64,000 nucleotides of DNA from Aquimarina amphilecti (GCF_900109375.1 NZ_FOAB01000009.1:62001-126000); one strand, 5' to 3'; shown: positions 53,579 to 63,213, numbered from the stretch's first letter. Numbers and translations: made by a program. The notes: generated by a model not told the origin, from the letters alone.

Positions 53579-54496
53579 ATGAAAAAATTAATATTTCTCA
53601 TTTGCTTAATATTTTATCAACTAACTATTTATTCTCAGGTTAACAAAAGGTTGTCAGTTGAAGAAGTAATAAACTCAGCGGAGAAAGTAGTTTCACTATA
53701 TCTTAGATGTAATGAATTTCGAATTTTTTCTGAAAAAATAGAAGAATTATTACATTTAGAATCATTGTATTTAAGAGATTGTAGTATTAGTCAAATTCCA
53801 AGTGATATTACTAGATTATCAAAATTGAAACTTCTCAATTTAGAAGGTAATACATTTACTTCAATACCATCAGAATGTAAGAGATTACATCAATTATCGG
53901 TGTTAAATGTAAGAGGGAATAAATTAGAAAAACTACCAGATTTCTTAGCTAAAATCCCGAATCTTAGAGAAATTGATTTAAGTGGTAATCCCGATCTAGA
54001 TTTTTCTTCAGCTAGTAAGGTTTTAATACAAATTAAGAATCTTGATTTCTTATATTTAAGTAACAATAAGCTTAAAACAATTCCAGATAGTCTTATTAAT
54101 CTCGATAAACTCGAAGAATTACATCTTAAGAATAATCCGAATATGGATTTAAAACAGGTATTTGATCTTTTGTCTGAAATTAAGACACTTAAAATTTTGG
54201 CCTTGTCTGATAATAAATTGGTTACAATTCCAGAAAATTTAAATTCATTAAAAAACCTTCAAGGTTTAATGTTAGATAACAATCCAACTATTGTAATTCC
54301 AAAATTAGTTTCAGTAATTGCAAGTTGTCCGAGTATTAAGGTTGTATTACTGAGAGATAGTAATCTAAAGTTTTTTCCAAACGATTTAAAAGGTTTTTCT
54401 TCACTTAAGATTTTGGAGCTAAGTAACAACAGTTTTTCTGAAAAAGAAAAAGAACGTATTCAAAATCAGTTACCAAATACTAAAGTGATTTTTTAA
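53579..54496 (+). CDS. Secreted leucine-rich repeat protein
   Basis: A 305-residue protein with a signal peptide (about 1-20, ending I-Y-S-Q). Residues 55-290 form about ten leucine-rich repeats with the L-x-L-x-x-N consensus. Repeats 4, 6 and 8 are about 26 residues long and alternate with 23-residue repeats. LRR proteins bind partner proteins or polysaccharides; no catalytic domain is present. A T9SS sorting domain is not seen. Divergent from the GNAT operon. Confidence 0.85.
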   Translation: MKKLIFLICLIFYQLTIYSQVNKRLSVEEVINSAEKVVSLYLRCNEFRIFSEKIEELLHLESLYLRDCSISQIPSDITRLSKLKLLNLEGNTFTSIPSECKRLHQLSVLNVRGNKLEKLPDFLAKIPNLREIDLSGNPDLDFSSASKVLIQIKNLDFLYLSNNKLKTIPDSLINLDKLEELHLKNNPNMDLKQVFDLLSEIKTLKILALSDNKLVTIPENLNSLKNLQGLMLDNNPTIVIPKLVSVIASCPSIKVVLLRDSNLKFFPNDLKGFSSLKILELSNNSFSEKEKERIQNQLPNTKVIF

Positions 54497-54527
54497 TACG
54501 ACTTTACTATTCGAAAAAAGATTAACA

Positions 54528-56093
54528 TTAATTCTCATCCACCTCAAAAGTAATACTTTCGTAAGCACCAATGTCTGGAGCTGTCATACTTCTTGGGATT
54601 CCTAGAATATCTGTTCCCATAGTAGGAGTGGAGCCTTGCCCATTAGCGGCCGAGTCTTCACCAATATTTAATAGATTATCAAATGGATCTTTAAAATCAG
54701 GGTTTTCGTTAAAAATTACGTTTTCATATAAACTATTATCGGTAAAGTCGTATAATGGATTGTCTAAAAACTGCCCGTTAAAATCTTCAAAACGAATAAG
54801 AGAATTCGTGAATTTGTAATTAAAGACAGTCCCTTCCGCTCTGGTAATTCCAAGTTCTAGATTTTCATTTCCATAAATAATACAATTAGTAAAGTTCGCC
54901 TCCAAAAGATCTTCAGTAAGAATTTCGGTAATAGCACCATTCTCATCGGTTACTACGAATACATTATCGAATGCTATAGCTGGAGTATCTCTAAAACTGG
55001 TATTCCAATAGTTGGTAAATGTACAATGGTTAAAATTGTAAGTTCCACCAAAAGACGCATACAATGAATTAATTCCCGAGTTGTTGATGACAAGATTTTC
55101 TCCAAAAATATTAGCCGTTCGTGCTAATATTCCATAGGCAGAATTGTTATAAATCTGGGAATTAGTAATCGTTAATGTAGGATCTATTCCTCCATCATTA
55201 GAGTCCATAATAATACCAGCAGAACCATTTTTTATTGTAGCATGATTAATTACATGCCCCGTACTTCCTGCTGTAAGCCATATAAATGCCCATTGACCAG
55301 GAATATCACTAAAGCCAGGTTCTAATCGATCACTTTCGAAAATCACTTCGTTCTCTAATAAATCTGGATCATTACTTACATCTCCATTTACGAGTAATGT
55401 AGAATTATTGGCAGCTATGATACCAGATTGATCATGAAAATGTATTCTTGCTCCTGCGTCTATAGTTAAAGTCCGATCCGGCGGTATAGCTGCAAAACCA
55501 TAGATTACATAAGGCTTTTCATTAGTGAAATTTAATTGATCATCCTCTAGGAAAAAGCCTTCTATCCTTATTTCTTCCATATTATCATCTTCTCCCAAAA
55601 GCAATGTCTCCACAATTCCATTTTCATCCCTAGAAGGAAATAAAAACACCGCATCTTTTACTAAAGTCACTAGATCCACATCTTGTTGACTTCCACTAGG
55701 ATCAAAAAGAATACGATCAGTATATATAAATTCTAAATCACCTGTTTGTTGTGTGATATCGGTGGTTGTTTCTACAAAAACAAAAATACTGTCCTTAGCT
55801 AAAACTTGAATGTCTTCAAAAGATTTGCCAGGAATTCCATCTACATTTAATCTATAACTGGAGGTTTCTCCTCGTTCTAGAGCAATACTTGGTATTGTAA
55901 AATCGTCATTTGTTCTATTATATACTTTGAAGCTGTAAGTACTAGATCCTATGTTGGTAAATATGGTGTCTAGATATAATGTATCTGTAGAGAATTGTAA
56001 ATTTCCAGTACTCGGTCCGGATTCAAAATCCTTACGACAAGAACTCCATAAGATAATAATGGCAAGAAGAAAAAGAGAGGATAAATAACGCAT
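54528..56093 (-). CDS. Right-handed parallel beta-helix lipoprotein
   Basis: A 521-residue lipoprotein with a signal peptide and lipobox Cys19 (W-S-S-C). Residues about 35-150 are beta-rich. From about 190 on, repeating short strands (I-K-N-G-S-A-G-I-I, I-T-N-S-Q-I-Y-N-N-S-A-Y-G-I) form a beta-helix typical of cell-surface polysaccharide-binding proteins or lyases. No catalytic triad is seen. It ends D-I-G-A-Y-E-S, a common close of such proteins in Bacteroidota. Confidence 0.8.
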   Translation of the reverse strand: MRYLSSLFLLAIIILWSSCRKDFESGPSTGNLQFSTDTLYLDTIFTNIGSSTYSFKVYNRTNDDFTIPSIALERGETSSYRLNVDGIPGKSFEDIQVLAKDSIFVFVETTTDITQQTGDLEFIYTDRILFDPSGSQQDVDLVTLVKDAVFLFPSRDENGIVETLLLGEDDNMEEIRIEGFFLEDDQLNFTNEKPYVIYGFAAIPPDRTLTIDAGARIHFHDQSGIIAANNSTLLVNGDVSNDPDLLENEVIFESDRLEPGFSDIPGQWAFIWLTAGSTGHVINHATIKNGSAGIIMDSNDGGIDPTLTITNSQIYNNSAYGILARTANIFGENLVINNSGINSLYASFGGTYNFNHCTFTNYWNTSFRDTPAIAFDNVFVVTDENGAITEILTEDLLEANFTNCIIYGNENLELGITRAEGTVFNYKFTNSLIRFEDFNGQFLDNPLYDFTDNSLYENVIFNENPDFKDPFDNLLNIGEDSAANGQGSTPTMGTDILGIPRSMTAPDIGAYESITFEVDEN

Positions 56094-56265
56094 TATTTAG
56101 TAACTGTTTTTATTAAAATATAATTGATAAACCTGTTTAAAAAAAGTGCTAATTTCCTATAAGTTTATCAATGGACTAAATGTATAACTTTTTAATCACT
56201 ACTAATATTGCTTTTTTAATAAAAATTTGACAAGATCTTCCCTTCTGTAAGAAGCAAAACATTTG

Positions 56266-56273
56266 TACATTTG
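56266..56273 (+). promoter_or_regulatory. Candidate promoter -7 element of lpdA
   Basis: TACATTTG is a perfect TAnnTTTG, 36 bases before the lpdA ATG. A -33 TTG is not evident. Confidence 0.4.
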
Positions 56274-56309
56274 TTATTAGAATTTAATATGCCAACATAA
56301 AAATCTCTT

Positions 56310-57716
56310 ATGAGTACATATGATGTAGCCGTAATTGGCTCTGGACCTGGTGGGTATGTTGCAGCTATCCGTTGCGCACAACTAGGTATGAAAACTGCGA
56401 TAATCGAAAAATATTCAACACTTGGTGGAACTTGTCTTAATGTGGGATGCATCCCTAGTAAAGCATTACTAGATTCTTCTCATCACTATGAGCATGCAGT
56501 AAAGCATTTTGCGGATCATGGAATTGAAATACCAGGAGATGTAAAGATCAATTTAGAAAAAATGATCGCTCGTAAGCAAGCCGTTGTGGATCAAACAACT
56601 GGAGGAGTTGATTTCTTAATGAAAAAGAATAAAATAGAACGATATGAAGGTATTGGTTCTTTTAAGGATTCGACACATGTGAATATCACTAAGTCCGATA
56701 ATTCTGTAGAAACAATTGAAGCTAAAAATATTATAATAGCTACCGGTTCTAAACCATCTTCTTTACCATTTATAACCATAGATAAGAAACGTGTTATTAC
56801 TTCTACGCAAGCATTAAAGCTTAAAGAAGTGCCAAAACATCTAGTAATTATTGGTGGTGGGGTGATCGGCCTAGAGTTAGGACAGGTTTATCGTCGTTTA
56901 GGAGCTGAGGTTTCTGTGGTAGAATATATGGATAGAATTATACCAGGAATGGATAAGGCTTTATCCAGAGAGTTACAGAAAGTAATGAAAAAACAAGGAG
57001 TGAAGTTTTACACTTCTCATAAAGTTACTGGTGTAAAAGCAACTGCAAAACAAGTAACTATTACTGCGGATGACAAAAAAGGAAACCCGGTAGAGTTTAA
57101 AGGAGACTACTGTTTAGTTTCTGTAGGTAGACATCCTTATACGGATGGATTAAATACAGAAGCAGCGGGAGTAAAACTTACAGATAGAGGACAGGTAGAA
57201 GTAAATGATCATTTACAAACTTCTGTTAGTAATATATATGCGATTGGAGATGTAGTGAAAGGAGCTATGCTAGCTCATAAAGCTGAAGAAGAAGGAGTTT
57301 TTGTTGCAGAAACATTAGCTGGACAGAAACCGCATATCGATTATAATTTGATTCCTGGTGTAGTATATACTTGGCCAGAAGTTGCTGCAGTTGGTAAAAC
57401 GGAAGAAGAATTAAAAGAAGCTGGAGTTAAGTACAAATCAGGACAATTTCCTTTTAGAGCATTAGGTAGATCAAGAGCAAGTGCCGATTTAGATGGATTT
57501 GTTAAAATTCTTGCGGACGAAACTACAGATGAGGTTTTAGGAGTTCATATGGTTGGTGCTCGTTGTGCAGATTTAATTGCTGAAGCAGTAACTGCTATGG
57601 AGTTCAGAGCTTCTGCAGAAGATATCAGTAGAATGTCACATGCACATCCAACATTTACAGAAGCGATCAAAGAAGCAGCATTAGCTGCAACAGACAATAG
57701 ACCATTGCACGTATAA
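56310..57716 (+). CDS. lpdA: Dihydrolipoyl dehydrogenase
   Basis: A 468-residue flavoprotein, the E3 subunit of 2-oxoacid dehydrogenase complexes. It has the FAD loop G-S-G-P-G-G-Y (10-16), the redox disulfide C42-L-N-V-G-C47, the NAD loop G-G-G-V-I-G-L-E-L-G, and the interface segment with the catalytic His, H-A-H-P-T-F-T-E-A-I. It lies alone here; E1 and E2 genes are not in the window. A strong inverted repeat follows. Confidence 0.97.
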   Translation: MSTYDVAVIGSGPGGYVAAIRCAQLGMKTAIIEKYSTLGGTCLNVGCIPSKALLDSSHHYEHAVKHFADHGIEIPGDVKINLEKMIARKQAVVDQTTGGVDFLMKKNKIERYEGIGSFKDSTHVNITKSDNSVETIEAKNIIIATGSKPSSLPFITIDKKRVITSTQALKLKEVPKHLVIIGGGVIGLELGQVYRRLGAEVSVVEYMDRIIPGMDKALSRELQKVMKKQGVKFYTSHKVTGVKATAKQVTITADDKKGNPVEFKGDYCLVSVGRHPYTDGLNTEAAGVKLTDRGQVEVNDHLQTSVSNIYAIGDVVKGAMLAHKAEEEGVFVAETLAGQKPHIDYNLIPGVVYTWPEVAAVGKTEEELKEAGVKYKSGQFPFRALGRSRASADLDGFVKILADETTDEVLGVHMVGARCADLIAEAVTAMEFRASAEDISRMSHAHPTFTEAIKEAALAATDNRPLHV

Positions 57717-57727
57717 CTATACGGAAT

Positions 57728-57779
57728 TTGTAAAAACTAAAAAAGCGAGCCTATAGGCTCGCTTTTTTAGTTTTTACAA
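57728..57779. terminator. Bidirectional terminator (24-pair perfect hairpin)
   Basis: Two 24-base arms (57728-57751 and 57756-57779) pair perfectly around the loop TATA, with T-runs inside the arms on both strands. It lies between the convergent lpdA and lipoprotein genes and serves both. Confidence 0.85.
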
Positions 57780-57786
57780 TATGATT

Positions 57787-58263
57787 TTATGGCGCATTAC
57801 TACCTATATTACCTTCAGCAACTACAATAGATGGATCATCTTCATTAAAAATTTTAATATGGCCATCAAAACCAATTAATTCTTGATAATTTAAAACTTC
57901 ATCTTCAATAATTATTTGATTTGATGAGTGGTGAGTAGTTGAACTTACCATTAAATTGGAGTTGCCCAAATTATAAAAATTATCAAGTGGGAACGCAATA
58001 TCACCGCCATTTGATAATGAATTATTATAGATATTGGCTGTGTAAGAAGCTTCTAATTCTGCACCAGTAAGCTGCACACTAATTATAAAGATATCATCTG
58101 AGAGTGAAGCTGCAGATTTTGTAAAAAAAATAGAACCACTAATTCCAGAGTTATTAGATTCTTCAATAGTAAATTCTTTAATAGTAGTTTGGTTATCATC
58201 ATCATTATTACAAGATGAACAAAAGAGAACAACAGTAAATAAAAGTAAAATTAGATTTTTCAT
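57787..58263 (-). CDS. Small lipoprotein of unknown function
   Basis: A 158-residue protein with a signal peptide and lipobox Cys18 (C-S-S-C). The mature part starts N-N-D-D-D-N-Q-T-T and is beta-rich, with D-D-I-F-I-I-S-V-Q-L-T-G. No family is recognised. It may be surface-exposed. The next gene upstream on the same strand is 121 bases away, so it is probably transcribed alone. Confidence 0.65.
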   Translation of the reverse strand: MKNLILLLFTVVLFCSSCNNDDDNQTTIKEFTIEESNNSGISGSIFFTKSAASLSDDIFIISVQLTGAELEASYTANIYNNSLSNGGDIAFPLDNFYNLGNSNLMVSSTTHHSSNQIIIEDEVLNYQELIGFDGHIKIFNEDDPSIVVAEGNIGSNAP

Positions 58264-58384
58264 GTAAATAAGTTTGAAATTTCCCTAAAGACTCGGCTCT
58301 TTTTCTGATGTTACAAAAAAAACTAAACAATCCATATTACTATATTATTCCCTATGATCTCTTCTTAAAATAAGTATTAGATGA

Positions 58385-59095
58385 TTAAATATTCTCTAGT
58401 CTATCTAGAACTTCAGCTTTATAATTTCTACTAATAGGAATTGATTTATTATTAAGAACTAACTCTTCATTAGAGAAAGAATCTATTTTTTTAATTGAAA
58501 TAATAAATGACCTGTGAGTTCTCATAAATTGTTTTACAGGTAGTTTAGCTTCTATATTACTAATAGTTTCTCTGGTAACAATCGTTGCATTATCGCAATG
58601 AATTTTTAGATAATCATTATAACTTTCTACATAAATTATTTCCGAAAAATCTACTTTTTTCATTCTTCTATCTGATCTTACAAAAATAAAATCGTTGGAT
58701 ATGTCTTCTTGAGTTGTAACTGGTAAAATTTTCTGGTGTATTTCAAAGTAGTTATTTACTGCATTCAATAATCTTTCAAATGAAATAGGTTTTAATAAGT
58801 AATCCACAGCGTGTAAATCAAAACCATCAATAGCATATTCTCTATATGCAGTAGTAAAAATGATTTTAATCTCTTTATTGATAGATTTGGCAAATGAAAT
58901 GCCAGATATTTCAGGCATATTAATGTCTAGAAATATAAGATCTACTTGTTTCGAGTTAATATGGTTAAAAGCTTCTAAAGCATTATTACATATGGCCACA
59001 ACTTCGATACGATCAATTTTGGCTAAATGATCAGAAATAATACTTCTAGCAGTAGGTTCATCATCTACTATGATACAGGATATTTTAGAATTCAT
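58385..59095 (-). CDS. LytTR-type response regulator
   Basis: A 236-residue regulator. The receiver domain (1-120) has D11/D12, the phosphoacceptor Asp57 in L-I-F-L-D-I-N-M-P and L-L-K-P-I-S-F-E. The C-terminal LytTR DNA-binding domain (about 135-235) has I-I-Y-V-E-S-Y-N-D-Y-L-K-I-H and M-R-T-H-R-S-F-I. It overlaps the kinase gene by 11 bases and is surely its partner. Confidence 0.92.
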   Translation of the reverse strand: MNSKISCIIVDDEPTARSIISDHLAKIDRIEVVAICNNALEAFNHINSKQVDLIFLDINMPEISGISFAKSINKEIKIIFTTAYREYAIDGFDLHAVDYLLKPISFERLLNAVNNYFEIHQKILPVTTQEDISNDFIFVRSDRRMKKVDFSEIIYVESYNDYLKIHCDNATIVTRETISNIEAKLPVKQFMRTHRSFIISIKKIDSFSNEELVLNNKSIPISRNYKAEVLDRLENI

Positions 59096-60161
59096 TAGTA
59101 GGTGTTTTTAGGTTTTTTAGTATCAATTGAACCGTATACCAGTTCTGATCTTTCGAAATTGTAAGTTCATGATTATCTTTATATACTAATGATAATCGTT
59201 TTATAATATTACTTAATCCAATTCCGTTTTTATCTTTTTCTGTAAAAGTATGGGCAGAATTTTTTATAGAAAAATGAATTTCATTATCGATACATTTTAG
59301 AGACATATGTATGGATAGTTTTTGATTGATAATTTGCCCGTGTTTAAAACTATTTTCTACAAAAGGAATTAGTAACATTGGTGCTACTTCTGTAGTGATC
59401 TTTATATTTTCAAAATCTAAAGAAATATCCAACACATCACTAAATCGCATTTTTTCTAAAGCCACATAATCTTCAATATGATTTATTTCTTCTTGTAAGG
59501 ATACTAATGGTTTATCCGATTGATAGAGCAGATAATCCAATAGATTTGATAGTTTCAATATCATTTCAGGAGTATCCTCGGATTTCTTTAAAGCAAAACC
59601 ATATAAAGTATTTAATGTATTAAATAAGAAATGTGGATGTATTTGCATCTTTAGATAATTCAATTCCTGCTCTTTAAGCTTTAATTGAGCTTCTAAAATC
59701 CTATTTTTAAGTTCTTGGTTAACTGAAGTAGATTTATAATTATGTTGTGCTAAACTCAGAGCACTGGCTATAAAAACAACAAAATAAACCGCAATAAAAG
59801 GGAACAAAGGAGTTCTGGTCATTGGAGCCATTCCTTCATACTTAAGAGATGATAAAAAGATTAATCCATAGAAAAATGAAATAACTATAAAGAAAGCGGA
59901 AATGATGATCATATATATACAATAGAGTATAAATAGGAGATATTTTTCTTTGATTAAATATTTTGGTATTAAAACTTCAGTAACTGTATACGTAGTGCCA
60001 ATGGTTACAGGCATTAGAAATAAGGAGAAGGAAAAAACATAATTGAGATTTTCTGTATTATGCCCAAAAAAATAGCTATAACTTAATAACACAGTAATCC
60101 AAAAGATAACGTGTAATAGTAGTTTGACAATTTTTTTAAGGATAAAATCTCTAGAAATCAT
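59085..60161 (-). CDS. LytS-like sensor histidine kinase
   Basis: A 358-residue kinase with four membrane helices (about 8-130), then the His_kinase domain with M-Q-I-H-P-H-F-L-F-N-T-L-N-T-L-Y (phosphoacceptor His) and an ATPase with P-F-V-E-N-S-F-K-H-G and G-I-G-L-S-N. ATG 60161 is chosen over a TTG at 60173. It forms a pair with the LytTR regulator. The signal is not known; the divergent TolQ-like/TlpA genes 214 bases away are the nearest candidate targets. Confidence 0.88.
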   Translation of the reverse strand: MISRDFILKKIVKLLLHVIFWITVLLSYSYFFGHNTENLNYVFSFSLFLMPVTIGTTYTVTEVLIPKYLIKEKYLLFILYCIYMIIISAFFIVISFFYGLIFLSSLKYEGMAPMTRTPLFPFIAVYFVVFIASALSLAQHNYKSTSVNQELKNRILEAQLKLKEQELNYLKMQIHPHFLFNTLNTLYGFALKKSEDTPEMILKLSNLLDYLLYQSDKPLVSLQEEINHIEDYVALEKMRFSDVLDISLDFENIKITTEVAPMLLIPFVENSFKHGQIINQKLSIHMSLKCIDNEIHFSIKNSAHTFTEKDKNGIGLSNIIKRLSLVYKDNHELTISKDQNWYTVQLILKNLKTPTNEF

Positions 60162-60375
60162 ATTAGCGTACAATATCCGTAATTTTTGTTTTTCAAACCT
60201 TATTTTTGGATGAATAACTAGATTAGAGCTCTTTTTAGCAATGTCTGCAGTATATTTCCATAAACAGCATAGATTAAGTTAAAAGTTCCTTGAATCTTGT
60301 CAATGAGCGAAAAAAAAATATTTTGAAAACTTTAGATACTAGTTTTGAGTATGTTTAATTCATAAAATATACACT

Positions 60376-60795
60376 ATGATATCATTAATTATTGGTCAAT
60401 CAGAAGAAAGTCATTCAGCTATTGCTCATATAATTCATCTATTATACGATGGAGGATTATTTTTTATGTTACCTATTTTAGCAACGCTTTTTTTGGTGTT
60501 TTTCTTAATCATTAGGAATGCTTTAATTTTAAAAAAAGGAAAAAACCTTCCAATTAAGAATATTAGAATTATTAATTCTATCGGTCTAATGATACTGGTA
60601 TGGGGTGTTCTCGGTCAGTTACTTGGTTTAGTGGAAGCATTAGATAAGATTGAGTTTTTAGGAGAAGTTTCTACAGCACGATTAGCGGGAGGTCTTAAAA
60701 TTTCAGCATTACCTACTATGTTTGGTTGCCTTGTTTTTGTAATATCAAGAATTGCAACAATTATCTTCACCTGGATAGGTAACGAAGTAGAATAG
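60376..60795 (+). CDS. Small MotA/TolQ/ExbB-like membrane protein
   Basis: A 139-residue membrane protein with three helices (about 31-52, 67-88, 113-132) and the loop L-G-E-V-S-T-A-R-L-A-G-G-L-K-I-S-A-L-P-T before the last helix, a pattern like TolQ/MotA proton-channel proteins. It lacks the cytoplasmic part of typical family members. Three bases separate it from the TlpA-like gene, so they are co-transcribed. Partner and function are unknown. Confidence 0.65.
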   Translation: MISLIIGQSEESHSAIAHIIHLLYDGGLFFMLPILATLFLVFFLIIRNALILKKGKNLPIKNIRIINSIGLMILVWGVLGQLLGLVEALDKIEFLGEVSTARLAGGLKISALPTMFGCLVFVISRIATIIFTWIGNEVE

Positions 60796-60798
60796 ATC

Positions 60799-61701
60799 AT
60801 GATCAAGAAATACATTTTTAGAATTCTTTTAGGAATTCTTGTGTTTGTTGCGCTGGTGGTTGGTTCTATGTTTTTACTATTAGAGACTCAAATTATTTAT
60901 CATTTTTCTGCTCTAAACTGGATTCCGATATTGATATGTAGTATCGGAATGTATGTAAGCGGAATTATAAATAAAAACACGCCTGTTAAGTTACTTCCAT
61001 TTTTGGGTGTTTCATTGATAGTTTTTCAACCATTTAGATTTTTATATTTCCCATTTGTATTAATATTACTATTTTTTGTAATAGGATCATTAGTCCTTTC
61101 TAGAAAAGAGATTCAAAAAAAATATAAAGCAATATCGACTATTATAATGATAGTTACATTTGGATATTATTTGTTTTCTCAACCACTGATAATTCAGCAA
61201 AAAGGATTTGTAGAAACTCCGGAAGGTGATTTGATAAACGCATTAGTATTATGGGATTTTAGTAAACCATCAGACAATCGGTTGCCTGACCTAAGTTTTG
61301 TTGATAAGGATAAGAATTTGGTTTCTTTAAGTAATTATGAAGGTAAAACATTATATGTTAGTTTTTGGGCTACTTGGTGTGCACCATGCATTATCCAAAA
61401 ACCATTGTTAAAACAAATGCAGGATAAATTCAAGGATATGGATACTATTATGTTTATCGATATTTCTATAGATGAAGATGAAAATTCGTGGTTATCATAC
61501 CTGGAAAATAAGAACCCTTCCAGAATGCAACTACATACCAATGGTAATGAAATAACGATACGAGAAAAACTGGGCTTTACCGGAATTCCTTTTCATATTA
61601 TAATAAGTCCTGATGGGTTTTATAAACAAAGCAATGACTTAGAATATTCTACAACACTATTACTAGATCCGGATAAATTACGATTATTTATTGAACAATA
61701 G
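60799..61701 (+). CDS. Membrane-anchored TlpA-like thioredoxin
   Basis: A 300-residue protein. The N-terminal 130 residues have four to five membrane helices. The C-terminal TlpA-like thioredoxin domain (about 150-300) has the active site W-A-T-W-C194-A-P-C197 and cis-proline in T-G-I-P-F. It probably reduces periplasmic disulfides or supports cytochrome or protein maturation. The polytopic N-terminus is unusual for TlpA, which usually has one helix. It follows the TolQ-like gene by three bases. Confidence 0.85.
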   Translation: MIKKYIFRILLGILVFVALVVGSMFLLLETQIIYHFSALNWIPILICSIGMYVSGIINKNTPVKLLPFLGVSLIVFQPFRFLYFPFVLILLFFVIGSLVLSRKEIQKKYKAISTIIMIVTFGYYLFSQPLIIQQKGFVETPEGDLINALVLWDFSKPSDNRLPDLSFVDKDKNLVSLSNYEGKTLYVSFWATWCAPCIIQKPLLKQMQDKFKDMDTIMFIDISIDEDENSWLSYLENKNPSRMQLHTNGNEITIREKLGFTGIPFHIIISPDGFYKQSNDLEYSTTLLLDPDKLRLFIEQ

Positions 61702-61833
61702 AAAACACCACTATAACCTACTTATTAGATAATTTTTTAAAACAATTTAATACAACACAAAGAGTAATCAGCACTATAAATTATTCTTTGGTTTGATAAT
61801 GATTCCTATGTTAATTTAAAAAAATAAAATATT

Positions 61834-63156
61834 ATGATAAAAAATATAACATGTATAGCTTTCTTAATAAGCTATACGATTACTGCGCAAACTTTTAATA
61901 CAGCCAAATTAGATAGCTTATTTAATTTATTAGATACTCATAATCAGGGTATGGGAAGTATTTCTATTTATAAAAAGGGGAAAGAAATTTACAAAAACTC
62001 TATAGGCTATCTTGATTTAGAAAATAAAGTAAAAGCAAATTCAGAAACAAAATATAGGATAGGTTCTATCACTAAAACTTTTACGGCTACCATCATTATG
62101 CAATTGGTGGAAGAGAAGAAATTAAAATTAGAAACTTTGTTAAGTGACTATTTTCCAAAAGTTTCTAATTCAGATAAAATAACAATTGAGCATATGTTGC
62201 GACATCGAAGTGGTTTGTTTAATCTAACGGAAGATGAAGATTTTATGACATGGATGGTTGTATCCAATACAAGAAAGCAAATGATCGATAGATTGTTAAA
62301 AAAAGGGCCGAAGTTTCAACCAGATGAAAAAACAGCGTATTCTAACACGAATTACTTGTTGCTTTCTTATATAGCAGAAGAAATTGAAGGAAAAACATAT
62401 GCGGAAATTTTGGAATCTAAAATTATAAAACCTTTGCATCTAAAAAGAACGGCTTACGGAAAAAAAATTAATACCAATAACAATGAGGCCATTTCATATG
62501 TTATGAATGATGATAAGTGGGTTAAAATAGAAAAACATACAGATATGAGTGTTCCAATAGGTGCTGGAGCAATAGTTTCGACTCCAACTGAGGTTAATAT
62601 TTTTTATAATAGTTTATTTTCCGAGAAACTAGTGTCAAAAACTTCATTGGAAAAAATGATGGACACTTCTACAGGAATGGGAATTGGGTTAGGAGGAGAA
62701 ACCTTTTTTAACAAACAAGCTTATGGACATAATGGAGGTATCGATGGATTTCAATCGCTCACAATGTATTTACCAGAGGAAGAGATAGTTGTTTCGTATA
62801 TTGGCAATGGGGTTGTAATGTCCCCTAATAATTGTATAGTTAATGTATTAAAAAGTTATTATGATCAGGATTATAAACTTCCGGTATTTAGAGCACCATT
62901 AGAATTTACTACGGGAGAATTGGATGTTTATCTAGGAGTGTACGTCAGTGAATCCTTTCCTTTTCAGATTACTTTTACTAAGGACAATACAACATTGATT
63001 GCCAGTGCTAAAGATGGCCCTACATTTCCATTAGTTGGGTATCAGAAGAATGGTTTTAAATCTGATAGAGCAGGAGCCACTGCTAATTTTGATCCAGGTA
63101 ACAATACAATGATACTAGAACTAAATGGTAATGAAGTATATTTTAAAAGAAAATAG
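61834..63156 (+). CDS. Class C beta-lactamase-like serine hydrolase (2)
   Basis: A 440-residue secreted protein with a signal peptide (about 1-19). Motifs are S78-I-T-K81 (SxxK), T-A-Y-S-N-T-N-Y (YxN) and Y-G-H-N-G-G near residue 309. After the catalytic domain (to about 345) comes a C-terminal extension of about 90 residues with Y-L-G-V-Y, typical of this extracellular esterase-like group. It is a second member beside the gene at 51.7 kb, but shares only family motifs. Confidence 0.88.
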   Translation: MIKNITCIAFLISYTITAQTFNTAKLDSLFNLLDTHNQGMGSISIYKKGKEIYKNSIGYLDLENKVKANSETKYRIGSITKTFTATIIMQLVEEKKLKLETLLSDYFPKVSNSDKITIEHMLRHRSGLFNLTEDEDFMTWMVVSNTRKQMIDRLLKKGPKFQPDEKTAYSNTNYLLLSYIAEEIEGKTYAEILESKIIKPLHLKRTAYGKKINTNNNEAISYVMNDDKWVKIEKHTDMSVPIGAGAIVSTPTEVNIFYNSLFSEKLVSKTSLEKMMDTSTGMGIGLGGETFFNKQAYGHNGGIDGFQSLTMYLPEEEIVVSYIGNGVVMSPNNCIVNVLKSYYDQDYKLPVFRAPLEFTTGELDVYLGVYVSESFPFQITFTKDNTTLIASAKDGPTFPLVGYQKNGFKSDRAGATANFDPGNNTMILELNGNEVYFKRK

Positions 63157-63168
63157 ATAATACAAAGT

Positions 63169-63210
63169 ACCCTCTCTGTTTTTTTAGTTATTGTTTAAGA
63201 AATAGAGAGG
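63169..63210. terminator. Possible weak terminator between the convergent serine hydrolase and CDGSH genes
   Basis: CCTCTCT and AGAGAGG pair across a loop of about 26 bases with a T-run in it. The position is suitable, but the stem is short. Confidence 0.35.
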
Positions 63211-63213
63211 TTA

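Noticed and set aside
51747..63156. The two class C serine hydrolases as a recent duplication
   Set aside because: They share only family motifs and differ in length and C-terminal region, so they are not recent copies.
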